The notes beneath the pieces were generated by a model. It ran no database searches, was not told the DNA's origin, and saw only the letters and a program-made list of their open reading frames with translations. 41,980 nt of DNA from assembly GCA_029194465.1 (NCBI GenBank), contig JARFXS010000018.1:1-41980 (forward strand). Direction: 5' to 3'. Each line of letters starts with the position of its first letter. Position 1 is the first letter of the stretch. The DNA comes from Candidatus Nitrosocosmicus sp. (lineage in GTDB: Archaea; Thermoproteota; Nitrososphaeria; Nitrososphaerales; Nitrososphaeraceae). Positions 34,561-41,980 of this stretch are shown here, one piece after another. The translations under genes and the position numbers were made by a program.

Positions 34561-35077
34561 ATGAGTGTGAGAGAAGACTCTAATGTAATTTTACAGCGTG
34601 ATTCAAGAATAAAATTTATAGGAATATTAAAAAATGGTAACCAAGATAAGTTTCAGCCAAAATAACAAAATTGATGAGAATGATGTTAAACTAAGTATGA
34701 TTCAGACACCTATTATACTGGAAGCTGGAAAAAGGTTTACGGACTTAGGAAACTTGGAGTCTGTAATATTCGAATACGACAAAATGAAATTATATAATTT
34801 GCCTCTGGGGGAAGAAACAGTTATTTTCGGAACCGATAACGCGATCAGTAATAAAGAGATAACGAAATTGGTTTCAAACAATGTAACAGGTATTCAAAAT
34901 GAATCAGGGTCTCAACATCTAGAGGAAAAAGTCCAAACAGATCTAGGTCAATTTGAAAATCCATGGCAAAATTATTTCTCTAATTTAATAGAATTTTGGA
35001 AGGAGTTTACTATAACTTCTATCAGAATGAATGAAAAAATGGTCAAAGAGTTTTGGAAAAGCTTTAGTAATAAATGA
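34561..35077 (+). CDS. Second DUF6659/roadblock-like protein, one-base frameshift
   Basis: The frame from the ATG at 34561 reads MSVREDSNVILQRDSRIKF then IGILKNGNQDKFQPK and stops. Adding one A to the AAAA run at 34659-34662 continues it as NNKIDENDVKLSMIQTPI, the frame that stays open to 35077. The corrected protein is about 172 residues. Its RIKFIGI start and mid-region MIQTPIILEAGKRF resemble the family of the gene at 6348. The C-terminal third is an extra, aromatic-rich amphipathic helix (NPWQNYFSNLIEFWKEF) that may bind membrane or a partner. A TATA-like taaatatag lies about 30 bases before the ATG. The frame from the internal ATG at 34634 alone would miss the conserved start. Confidence 0.6.
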
Positions 35078-35137
35078 TTTCCATCACATTCATGCTAACT
35101 TGTTAATCAAAAGTTGAAAGGGTTAACCATTTTATTT

Positions 35138-35497
35138 TTATTTTAGAAAATCAACACTATCCCATTGAGGTAAAATAAAGAAATTTATCAAATAGTTACC
35201 AAAAATAATTGAATTGTTGTTGACATTACATTCTATATGAGGATGAACAAACGAGAGCAATGGATAGCTGTTACTTATTTTTTCTGACATTTGTATGAGA
35301 TTCTGTATTTCAGCTCCACGAATCTTTGGTATTTTTGTGCTAGATTTTACTTGGATCAATAAGAGGATATCGTCCCTACTGGCTACTATGTCAGCTGGTC
35401 CTCTACTACCCTTTGAAAAAAATACGGCCCAACCATAGTTAGTAAGACACGATCCCGCAGCATATTCTGCTTCGCGTCCAAATCTACTATAAGACAA
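35138..35497 (-). CDS. PD-(D/E)XK nuclease-fold protein, Hjc-like
   Basis: This is a 119-residue protein with the order of the archaeal Holliday-junction-resolvase fold. There is a helix with E9 (FGREAEYAAG), then SKGSRGPADIVAS with D36, then a strand LLLIQVKSS with K51. The metal-binding acid that normally precedes the lysine (E/D-x-K) is Gln49 here, a variant known in parts of the superfamily. It may cut branched DNA as Hjc does, or be a related repair nuclease. The start is TTG. It is transcribed divergently from nadM. Confidence 0.62.
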   Translation of the reverse strand: MSYSRFGREAEYAAGSCLTNYGWAVFFSKGSRGPADIVASRDDILLLIQVKSSTKIPKIRGAEIQNLIQMSEKISNSYPLLSFVHPHIECNVNNNSIIFGNYLINFFILPQWDSVDFLK

Positions 35498-35620
35498 AAC
35501 TAGAATCTTTTAGCAGTTAAATTATAATAACTTTTTAATTGATGAAATAATACAACATAGGTCTACAAGTATACAGGTAGTTTAGATATACTTTTAATCA
35601 AAAAGAATATAAAAAAATTA

Positions 35621-36157
35621 TTGAAAAGAGGATTGTACATTGGAAGATTTCAACCATTTCATAAAGGGCATTTATATTCGCTCAAATGGTGCAGCGATAA
35701 GGTAGATGAGTTGATAATTGCTGTGGGAAGCTCGGACAAAAGTTTTGAATTAAGAAATCCTTTCACCGCTGGAGAAAGAATAGAAATAATTAGAGAAAAT
35801 ATAACCAATGAGATAAAAGAAAAAACTGATAAAATCATTCTTATCCCAGTACCAGACGTAGGAGTACACTTACTGTGGACATATAACATGGATCTATTAG
35901 TTCCTAGATATAATACTGTATTTACAAACGATCCCTTTACTAGTATGTTATACAAAGAAAGGGGAGGCGAGATTATACATCCAGACCTAATTAGTAGAGA
36001 ATTCTTGTCGGCCACAGAAGTAAGGCACAGGATTGCAAATGACAAGAACTGGGAAGAGTTGGTACCCACTCAGACGATAAAACTGATAAATGAAATCGAG
36101 GGGGTAGACAGGATAAAGAATTTATACAATTTAACAAAATCACATGTTACCAAATAA
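35621..36157 (+). CDS. nadM: Nicotinamide-nucleotide adenylyltransferase
   Basis: This enzyme makes NAD+ from NMN and ATP. The archaeal NadM signatures are present: GLYIGRFQPFHKGH (4-17) with the HxGH-type nucleotidyltransferase site, SSDKSFELRNPFTAGERIE in two steps around residue 45, and the C-terminal REFLSATEVRHRI with the ISxT-like motif altered to LSAT. The length of 178 residues is usual. The start is TTG (35621). It is followed 48 bases later by rtcA on the same strand. Confidence 0.92.
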   Translation: MKRGLYIGRFQPFHKGHLYSLKWCSDKVDELIIAVGSSDKSFELRNPFTAGERIEIIRENITNEIKEKTDKIILIPVPDVGVHLLWTYNMDLLVPRYNTVFTNDPFTSMLYKERGGEIIHPDLISREFLSATEVRHRIANDKNWEELVPTQTIKLINEIEGVDRIKNLYNLTKSHVTK

Positions 36158-36205
36158 TATTATTATTAAGTCTGACTGGTCAGAGTTTAGAGGAAATAGC
36201 TGTAA

Positions 36206-37273
36206 ATGTTGTTAGTAGATGGTTCAATCGGCGAAGGAGGTGGACAGATTCTTAGAAGTGCAATAGCTATTTCAACAATAATCGGGAAGCCAATAAAAGT
36301 GACAAATATAAGATCAAATAGAAAGGATCCTGGTTTGAAGCATCAACATGTTTTAACAATTCAGCTACTTTCAAGGATATTTAACATACATACCGAAAAT
36401 GTAAGTTTGGGTTCGGAATGGATCAGGTTTGAAGGATCTAAAGATAACAGATTCGATGAATATGATAAACCTGCAAATGATGTCATTATTGCGGACATCG
36501 GAACTGCAGGCAGTATACCACTACTGTTACAGACATTAATTCCAACAATAGCAATTTCCCAAAAAGACTTGGTAATTAGATTGTCAGGTGGAACCGATGT
36601 GAAATTTAGTCCAACCATAGATTACATAAAATATGTATTAAGAGATGCATTTTCTAAAATTGGAATCGTATTTGACATAAATATCTTAAAAAGAGGATTT
36701 TACCCCAGAGGACAAGGGTTTGTCGAAATCAATATAAGAAAAGCCACTGATCTTCGTCCAATAGAGTTTTGTAATTTCAAAGAAGTTGAACCGAACATAA
36801 TAAGTATAGCAGCAAGGTTGCCAAAACACATTCCAGAGAGACAAATTGGAAGTGCAATAGCAACTTTGGAGAAAAAAGGCATAAGGTACTCTAAACACAA
36901 ATCTGTTTTAGAAAATTCAGAGAGTCCGGGATCTTCAATTCTAGTATACACTACTTCAGAATCAGGTATATATTTGGGGGCTGATTCTATCGGCGAAAAG
37001 GGGGTTAAAGCAGAAATAATAGGAAATAGAGCTGCAAAGAAATTCATAGATGATTATGAATTTCGAGCATGTATTGATCAACATCTAGCGGATATGCTGG
37101 TCTTACCATTGAGCTTTGTTAATGGGAAATCCAAGTACAAAATATCGAAAATAACGACACACCTATTAACAAATTTGGAAGTGATTAGAATGCTCAATTC
37201 CATGGAATATCATTTTGAGAAAATCTCTGAAAACGAATTCATACTATCGATTGAAGGTAATCCAGTTATTTGA
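36206..37273 (+). CDS. rtcA: RNA 3'-terminal phosphate cyclase
   Basis: RtcA converts an RNA 3'-phosphate to a 2',3'-cyclic phosphate through a covalent AMP-histidine. The motifs are DGSIGEGGGQILRSA at the N-terminus, RSNRKDPGLKHQH, ADIGTAGSIPLLLQTLIP and, near the C-terminus, the active-site segment ACIDQHLADMLVLP in which the His is the adenylated residue. The length of 355 residues is normal. No RtcB ligase is adjacent. A DUF504/MJ1316-like protein, proposed to bind cyclic RNA ends, is encoded at 6801. The last eight bases overlap the end of the convergent herA. Confidence 0.93.
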   Translation: MLLVDGSIGEGGGQILRSAIAISTIIGKPIKVTNIRSNRKDPGLKHQHVLTIQLLSRIFNIHTENVSLGSEWIRFEGSKDNRFDEYDKPANDVIIADIGTAGSIPLLLQTLIPTIAISQKDLVIRLSGGTDVKFSPTIDYIKYVLRDAFSKIGIVFDINILKRGFYPRGQGFVEINIRKATDLRPIEFCNFKEVEPNIISIAARLPKHIPERQIGSAIATLEKKGIRYSKHKSVLENSESPGSSILVYTTSESGIYLGADSIGEKGVKAEIIGNRAAKKFIDDYEFRACIDQHLADMLVLPLSFVNGKSKYKISKITTHLLTNLEVIRMLNSMEYHFEKISENEFILSIEGNPVI

Positions 37274-38723
37274 AAAATTTTTTTGTTTCTCCAAGAGTTA
37301 ACATATCAACGGGATTTATCTTAATCACCATTGGCAAATTTGACACGGCCTTTCCGATTGCCAAACAATTTCTGTGTGAAAGTGTCTTGACCAACGACTT
37401 GATAGTTGAGGAGTCTACTAACGACACCTTTGAAATCTTTTCGAGATCAGAATCGTTTGTAAAATTGAATAAAAAAATATTATCAACCTGTCTATATATA
37501 GTATCATTTATAGCATCTGGTTGATTTGTAATAAATGTAGAATAAATTCCAAAATGTCTCATTCTAGTTATTAGATCTTCCCAATATGTATCACGAATGT
37601 ACAATTGAGCTTCTTCAGCAAATATGAAAATTGGTGGAATTAGGGATTTTTCTAATAATTCAATCAATTTATTCATCACTAGCTCAACAATCATTCGTCT
37701 TACCACAGGAGAAATCCTGCTCATATTAACTATCATAGCAGCCCCCTTTGGTTTTGTTTTTATTACATCCTCAAATTGAAACCCTCTTTCGTTAACATTA
37801 TTGGACGAAAACAATCGAGAGGAATTAATCATGTGGAATCGGGATAATAATGCATCCCTCACCAATTCATTAATAGTCCAAGTTCCAAAAGCCTTACCAA
37901 GCTCAAATAGACTAAGTATCTTTTTGTTTTCTAGCGAATCCCATATCCTAAAAAACTCTCTTAGTGAAGCAGAAGGCATATCTAATGCATTTTTTAACAT
38001 ATTAGAAATAGAAGGTTTTCCAAAATATGTTAAGTCGAATTTCAATTCTCTTCCAGGATTTAATAAAAGAAGCTTATCGCTTATAGATGAGGGCATCCCA
38101 TCAATATTACAGGACAGCCCACTATACTCATTATTTAAATCAAATACTATTACATAGGCCCCATATTGTATGAGAGAGTTGATCAATATTTTTGAAAGAT
38201 GAGATTTACCGGTTTCTTTCTTACCTGTGATTATGTTTAGCTTACCATCAAGATCTTCAGCAAAAATTTCAAAGTTTTGATTATCAGATCCGCATTTACC
38301 TAATGATATTGGATATTGCATGTTTTTCTTTAATAAAGCCTTTATCTCATTTAATCCAATTTTGACTATCTTGGAGTTTACTCTTGATGGTACCCAATCT
38401 ACATCGGTTGATATTTGATTTTCGTTATCAATAGAAGCCCTTATTTTAGTTTTAAAGATCCTGACATCCCGTATTGTTTGAGATAGATTGGTGATCTCCA
38501 AGGGATCAAAAATATTTTCAGTACTAAATTTAGAAATCACTTCATCTTTTATTATTTCCTCCACAAGAGAAGATGATGAAAAATACTCTTCGTCATAGAA
38601 TTGAACAAGTAGTTTCTTACTATTGTTAAAATCTTCAATAACAAAGTAGTCACCCTTATTTGCAAAATCATTTGTTACCGCAAGTAAGAGAATTTCATCG
38701 CCTGTTTTTGATAGAATTTTCAT
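37266..38723 (-). CDS. herA: HerA-type DNA translocase/helicase
   Basis: HerA forms a hexamer that, with the NurA nuclease and Mre11-Rad50, resects DNA ends for recombination. The 485-residue protein has an N-terminal HAS-barrel-like part and the Walker A GKKETGKSH (about 166-174). A hydrophobic VIVFDLNNEY follows, then the Walker B IFIFAEEAQ (about 366-374). The Walker A loop lacks the second of the usual glycines. The C-terminal HRNCLAIGKAVSNLPM completes the RecA-like core. The start overlaps the end of nurA by four bases, the classical nurA-herA operon. Confidence 0.9.
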   Translation of the reverse strand: MKILSKTGDEILLLAVTNDFANKGDYFVIEDFNNSKKLLVQFYDEEYFSSSSLVEEIIKDEVISKFSTENIFDPLEITNLSQTIRDVRIFKTKIRASIDNENQISTDVDWVPSRVNSKIVKIGLNEIKALLKKNMQYPISLGKCGSDNQNFEIFAEDLDGKLNIITGKKETGKSHLSKILINSLIQYGAYVIVFDLNNEYSGLSCNIDGMPSSISDKLLLLNPGRELKFDLTYFGKPSISNMLKNALDMPSASLREFFRIWDSLENKKILSLFELGKAFGTWTINELVRDALLSRFHMINSSRLFSSNNVNERGFQFEDVIKTKPKGAAMIVNMSRISPVVRRMIVELVMNKLIELLEKSLIPPIFIFAEEAQLYIRDTYWEDLITRMRHFGIYSTFITNQPDAINDTIYRQVDNIFLFNFTNDSDLEKISKVSLVDSSTIKSLVKTLSHRNCLAIGKAVSNLPMVIKINPVDMLTLGETKKFFK

Positions 38724-39346
38724 CTCCAGACAGTCCCTAAAACAGATGATCTAGCATTCTCTTGATAAATTTCTCTAACAGAATAATTAGACTTTATGAA
38801 ACTCTTCATGCTTGCCAAGTCCGTATTTGAAAAAACAGAGATATGATGTGAAAGTTGGAGCGTGCTTGGATAGCCAAAATGAATTAATTCGTTATATAGT
38901 AAAGTTCCTAAAGTACTATCCACATCATTATTATATGATACTACGTCAGCCCTTAGTATATTTGAGTATTGATTGCTGGACAACTTGACTAGAAGATGTT
39001 CCCCATATGTCTTAGAAATCAAGCTTCGAATAACAAGATTTATGTCAACATAGGAGCAAGTCTTAGATCTTATTAAAGGATATGACAAATACTTTAGTAT
39101 CTTTATTTTGGAGTTTTTGCTTATTCCAATTAATGAATTTTTGTTGATAACAGAATTTTCTATAGTTTTTGAAACATCATAAAAATGATTCTCAAATATT
39201 GAAGATTTCAATGACCCATCAACAAGTATTATAGAGTTTGAAACTAATTTTGATAGCCAAAACTGAATATACCTTTCTATATTTACTCTCAAAAATTTTT
39301 TATAATCGTCATTAAAAAGTATTAGTTTTGAATCTATTGTGCTCAA
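38720..39346 (-). CDS. nurA: NurA 5'-3' nuclease, C-terminal portion
   Basis: The 208-codon open frame contains IILVDGSLKSSIF (39-51), LIGISKNSKI, the late LLVKLSSNQYSNILRADV and FGYPSTLQLSHHISVF, all placed as in archaeal NurA. It begins at a TTG (LSTIDSKLILF) in mid-domain. The N-terminal half, including the first metal-binding aspartate, is missing from this frame. Upstream on the same strand (39347-39620) the other frames read DDDEWRNLSKIREFIQVY, then NFYLNEEALQKSS, which look like the lost N-terminus broken by several small indels. Full NurA proteins are about 300-450 residues. It is coupled to herA. Confidence 0.8.
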   Translation of the reverse strand: MSTIDSKLILFNDDYKKFLRVNIERYIQFWLSKLVSNSIILVDGSLKSSIFENHFYDVSKTIENSVINKNSLIGISKNSKIKILKYLSYPLIRSKTCSYVDINLVIRSLISKTYGEHLLVKLSSNQYSNILRADVVSYNNDVDSTLGTLLYNELIHFGYPSTLQLSHHISVFSNTDLASMKSFIKSNYSVREIYQENARSSVLGTVWR

Positions 39347-39805
39347 GTCGAAGATTTTTGAAGAGCTTCTTCGTTAAGATAAAAATTAACAGACCCAATT
39401 TCAAAATGCGCAGCAGGTTTACTTATAAGGAGAAATATACAGATATCCTTTCTAAACGCAATCCACCATCTTCGACTTCTGCAACCTTAATACAGCTAAG
39501 TCGATACCAGCTCTTTTCCTTCTCCACTAGATCTATTCCATTTATTTTAGGTTAATACACTTGAATGAATTCCCGAATTTTAGATAGATTGCGCCACTCG
39601 TCATCGTCTCTACAAAACCAACTTTTTATTTTCAATTAAATTTCTATAGTCCTTACAAAACAGGAATTACTAAAGTTATTAATCAAGATTTTCATATCTC
39701 TATATTTAGTTGAATCATGAAGATTTAATTGATTGTACGTATTTGACAAACAGCACTAGATATTAATAAATGTTGTTCCATGATGCGCATGTTGTTCAAC
39801 AACAT
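39168..39805. repeat. Left arm of an imperfect inverted repeat (nurA 5' half)
   Basis: The reverse complement of this segment matches 41323-41980 over its whole length, with scattered substitutions and many 1-3 base gaps. Identical blocks include TAACTTTAGTAATTCCT, GGACTATAGAAATTTAAT and CAGAAGTCGAAGATGGTGG. It covers the last codons of the HD-domain gene, the gap and the 5' half of nurA. The stretch 39347-39755 has no intact gene, only the disrupted nurA N-terminal frames. Confidence 0.88.
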
Positions 39806-40070
39806 CATGAAGTAGTGCAGAACAAACCAGATCTGAACTATCTGAGTTCATCTCTTCGTTTAGAATTAATGCTACCCTTAGTGAATGATTAATTTGAGGT
39901 TCAATTTTATCATATTGATATTTTCTCGTCATACTACTGTAAATCCTCAATGCTAATCCGAAGGCTTTCGAAATTTTTTCTACTTCGTTCATTGAATCCT
40001 CAAAAGGTTTTAATAATTTGGTAAATCCTGTTTTAATGAAATTATTCTTATTATCACTATCCTTAGACAT
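39756..40070 (-). CDS. Short HD-domain protein, probably C-terminally truncated
   Basis: The 104-residue frame ends just after the metal-binding motif of an HD phosphohydrolase: INHSLRVALILNEEMN, then CSALLHDVVEQ. That layout resembles the N-terminal HD part of SpoT/RelA-type (p)ppGpp hydrolases and small Mesh1-like proteins, which go on for 70 or more residues with further metal ligands. Here it ends in HAHHGTTFINI. The codons for VVEQ coincide with a 13-base dyad (39791-39803) at the inner edge of the inverted repeat. I infer truncation by the rearrangement or by sequence error. The N-terminal 45 residues are a charged helix. Confidence 0.6.
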   Translation of the reverse strand: MSKDSDNKNNFIKTGFTKLLKPFEDSMNEVEKISKAFGLALRIYSSMTRKYQYDKIEPQINHSLRVALILNEEMNSDSSDLVCSALLHDVVEQHAHHGTTFINI

Positions 40071-40222
40071 TTCTAGTAATTTGACCTAAGACCTTTGGCA
40101 ATTCATCCATTAATGTACTTTTCATCTACTTCCTAAACTACTTTGATAAAAGTTCATAATAAGGGTAATAGATATACATTCATAAGTTTATAACATTTTA
40201 TCAATTTATTGAATATATTTAC

Positions 40223-40768
40223 ATGGTTTACGATGATCCAAACAAAAATAATGTTGTAAATATCTCTATTCAATATAACGATATAAAAGTGCAATTTAGT
40301 GGGGAGCCTGAGAATGTCCTTTTGTCTACTATTTCTTTTCTTACCAAAAATATTCCAGAGATACGCTTGGCTCAGAAAATTTCCTTAAATTACTCTGTGT
40401 CCGAATTAATCGAGATGTATTCATCTATAATCAAAATTACGCCAGAGGGGCCCAAAATATTGCCAAACCTTGGAGAAATTCATAATAAGAAATTTTCCGA
40501 TAAGGAAATAGTGATGTTATTTTTGTTGGGGTCAAAAATAGCATTCGAATTGGGCAAGATTTCTGAAAAATCATCTCCTATTTCCGAAATCCAATCTACA
40601 ACAAACCTAAATCCGAAATCTATTAGTTCAAGATTGTCTGAATTAGTGAAAGTTGGATATGTTATAAAAAGTGTAAATAAGGAAAATCAAGCAGAATCAG
40701 TAGTGTATGGGATTACCACTATCGGAATTAAATGGTTAAATGATATTATGGCAAAAAAATTACTCTAA
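40223..40768 (+). CDS. Two-domain protein: small beta-alpha N-domain plus winged helix
   Basis: This is a 181-residue protein. The N-terminal part (NISIQYNDIKVQFSG then PENVLLSTISFLTKNIP, about 12-50) is a beta-beta-alpha unit found in a group of archaeal proteins with C-terminal HTH domains. A helical middle (KKFSDKEIVMLFLLGSKIAF) leads to a winged helix (about 115-180, SEIQSTTNLNPKSISSRLSEL with a wing at AESVVYGIT). DNA binding is likely, but effector and targets are unknown. Its stop is five bases from that of a divergent protein with the same architecture on the other strand. Confidence 0.65.
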   Translation: MVYDDPNKNNVVNISIQYNDIKVQFSGEPENVLLSTISFLTKNIPEIRLAQKISLNYSVSELIEMYSSIIKITPEGPKILPNLGEIHNKKFSDKEIVMLFLLGSKIAFELGKISEKSSPISEIQSTTNLNPKSISSRLSELVKVGYVIKSVNKENQAESVVYGITTIGIKWLNDIMAKKLL

Positions 40769-40773
40769 ATTAG

Positions 40774-41286
40774 TTACTTTTCAAACAATGGCTTTTTCTG
40801 GATATATCTGTAGTTTCTTAGAGTTCCTACACGAGTTAATATCCCTTCTCTTACCATGTCACTTAAAGAATGTGATACTGCTGTTTTATCATAATTATAT
40901 CCAATTCTTGACAACTCCTGGTGAACCTCTATAAGTAGTCTCTCACTTTCAAAAAATTTCTCATAAAAGATTTTTTCCATCAAACTTCTACACGTATTTC
41001 CATTCTTTGCAAGTTCCTTTAATGAAACATTGTTTCTTTTTTGATTTATATTTTGCAAATTAGTGTCTCCATCAATTTTAGATTTTAATAAATCAATTTC
41101 CGTCTTTAATTTTTCAATTTCACTATTGGTATTTGCACTTGAGAGCGAGGCGATATCTATTCCGGTAAGGACATTCTCCACTACATTCTTAACTTTATCT
41201 TCTACACATGAAATTTCGACCTCCCATTCTTTATATTTCAATTTTATCTTTGTCTCCAAAGATAATTTCGATACCGCTTCACTCAT
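40774..41286 (-). CDS. Convergent paralogue: beta-alpha N-domain plus winged helix
   Basis: This 170-residue protein has the same plan as its convergent neighbour. KIKLKYKEWEVEISCVEDKV (about 13-32) corresponds to the N-domain. It is followed by a coiled-coil linker (NSEIEKLKTEIDLLKSKID) and a winged helix (about 110-165, NYDKTAVSHSLSDMVREGIL with the wing TLRNYRYIQKK). Sequence identity between the two is low, so they are old relatives or partners rather than a fresh duplication. Its promoter lies in 41287-41322, right at the inner edge of the inverted repeat. Confidence 0.65.
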   Translation of the reverse strand: MSEAVSKLSLETKIKLKYKEWEVEISCVEDKVKNVVENVLTGIDIASLSSANTNSEIEKLKTEIDLLKSKIDGDTNLQNINQKRNNVSLKELAKNGNTCRSLMEKIFYEKFFESERLLIEVHQELSRIGYNYDKTAVSHSLSDMVREGILTRVGTLRNYRYIQKKPLFEK

Positions 41287-41322
41287 GTTTGATATTTGTA
41301 TATACCTCCTGTCTGATAAAGG

Positions 41323-41980
41323 TGTTGTTGAACAACATGTGCATCATGAACAACATTTATTAACATCATGTTGTTGTTGAACAACATGCACAATCAATTA
41401 AATCTTCATGATCTGGAATCAAATATAGAGGATATGAAAAATCTTTGATTAATAACTTTAGTAATTCCTTACTTGTAAGGACTATAGAAATTTAATTGAA
41501 AATAAAAAGCTTGTTTTTGTAGACGATGACGAGGGCGTACTCCATTCAAAATTGGGAATTCATTCCGAAAAGTATGCTAACCTGAAAATAAATGGAATAG
41601 ATTAATGGAGAAGGAAAAGTTGGAGTTTTTGGTATCGACTCTATTGCATTAGAGCAGTTGCAGAAGTCGAAGATGGTGGATTATATGCTGTGAAAGGATC
41701 CATCGGTATATCTTTAAGGGTAAAACCTATTGGCGCATTTAAAAATTGGCCCGTTAATTTTTTATCTTAACGAAGAAGCCTCTTCAAAATCTTCGACTTG
41801 AGCACAATATATCCAAACTAATACTCTTTTAATGACGATTACGGCGCAAAAATTTTTGAGAGTAAATATAGAAAGGTATATTCAGTTTTGGCTATCAAAA
41901 TTAGTTTCAAACCTATAATACTTGTTGATGGGTCATTGAAATCTTTCAATATTTGAGAATCATTTTTATGATATTTCAAA
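41323..41980. repeat. Right arm of the inverted repeat, truncated by the window edge
   Basis: It matches the reverse complement of 39168-39805. It starts at a GTTGTTGAACAAC dyad (41324-41336), has a second copy of that dyad at 41373-41385 where the left arm is degenerate, and still matches at the last base of the window. Its true outer end is therefore unseen. Differences from the left arm are mostly small gaps. Confidence 0.88.
41490..41980 (+). pseudogene. Second, inverted and broken copy of the nurA 5' half
   Basis: Short stretches of NurA-like protein appear in changing frames: KLVFVDDDEGVLHSKLGIH, then YANLKINGID, then VGVFGIDSIALEQLQKSKM, then the IILVDGSLKSF equivalent near 41918-41950. 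Stops occur between them (for example TAA after GID). At least five small gaps separate it from the left copy. Some stretches, such as GVFGIDSI, look more NurA-like here than in the left copy, so neither copy shows a clean N-terminus. It runs off the window. Confidence 0.6.

Noticed and set aside
39781..41390. CRISPR array or short tandem repeats from the repeated AACAACAT/GTTGTT units
   Set aside because: Only three dyads, no regular spacing and no unique spacers. They belong to the inverted-repeat arms and one encodes part of the HD protein.
39168..41980. Composite transposon bounded by the inverted repeat
   Set aside because: The arms are nurA sequence, not insertion-sequence ends; there is no transposase and no target-site duplication that I can see.
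1..41980. tRNA or rRNA genes
   Set aside because: I looked in the longer gaps for cloverleaf-like arms and the conserved TTCRA loop and found none; none can be supported by eye.

Overview
The window is AT-rich archaeal DNA and reads as a soil-type ammonia-oxidising thaumarchaeon (Nitrososphaerales; a Nitrosocosmicus-like genome is my best guess). The evidence is the gene set: diphthamide synthase Dph2, exosome subunit Csl4, pelota, a GPN-loop GTPase, HerA/NurA, an ESCRT-III-like CdvB paralogue, a tetraether-lipid (Tes-type) radical SAM enzyme, TrmB regulators and two DUF6659/roadblock-like small proteins. Two genes resemble enzymes of the thaumarchaeal 3-hydroxypropionate/4-hydroxybutyrate carbon-fixation cycle: a crotonyl-CoA-hydratase-type enzyme and a thiolase with its DUF35 partner. 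I saw no rRNA, no tRNA, no CRISPR array and no recognisable transposase.

Layout. 1-3508: a broken CopC-type gene at the left edge, a secreted protein, dph2 and a small membrane protein. 3509-7013 (minus): pheA-csl4 (overlapping), folP, a DUF6659-like protein and a DUF504/MJ1316-like protein. 7322-13991: ParA/MinD ATPase, a membrane-anchored His-rich protein, a two-domain rhodanese, an acidic protein, an SDR, a frameshifted flippase-like membrane protein, and a GPN GTPase-thrB operon. 14029-17545 (minus): enoyl-CoA hydratase and a signalling operon (HTH regulator, frameshifted hybrid histidine kinase, response regulator). 17692-22520: tes and a divergent trmB, a candidate C/D-box sRNA, a small protein overlapping pelA, and cutA. 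22721-31191: an M3-like peptidase with an internal amber codon, pyrB, class II ribonucleotide reductase nrdJ with an internal ochre codon, an unusual HTH/ATP-cone/NrdD-like protein, and a CdvB paralogue. 31252-38723: DUF35/thiolase, nitrilase, pterin dehydratase, roadblock-like protein, nuclease-like protein, nadM, rtcA and herA. 38720-41980: nurA, then a roughly 0.65-kb imperfect inverted repeat (arms 39168-39805 and 41323-41980). The arms surround a short HD-domain gene and two convergent HTH proteins, and the right arm runs off the window.

Two things stand out. First, directly upstream of nrdJ lies a 683-residue protein that fuses a winged-helix DNA-binding domain to an ATP-cone and an anaerobic-reductase (NrdD) body. 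The body lacks the cysteine pair and the whole glycyl-radical segment. It looks like a dead reductase turned into a nucleotide-sensing regulator, comparable in logic to bacterial NrdR but built independently. Second, many otherwise good genes are broken by a single base. Four genes carry one-base shifts in or beside short A or T runs and three carry one in-frame stop. The pattern could be uncorrected sequencing error, recent gene decay or recoding, and it should be settled before any of these genes is called a pseudogene.
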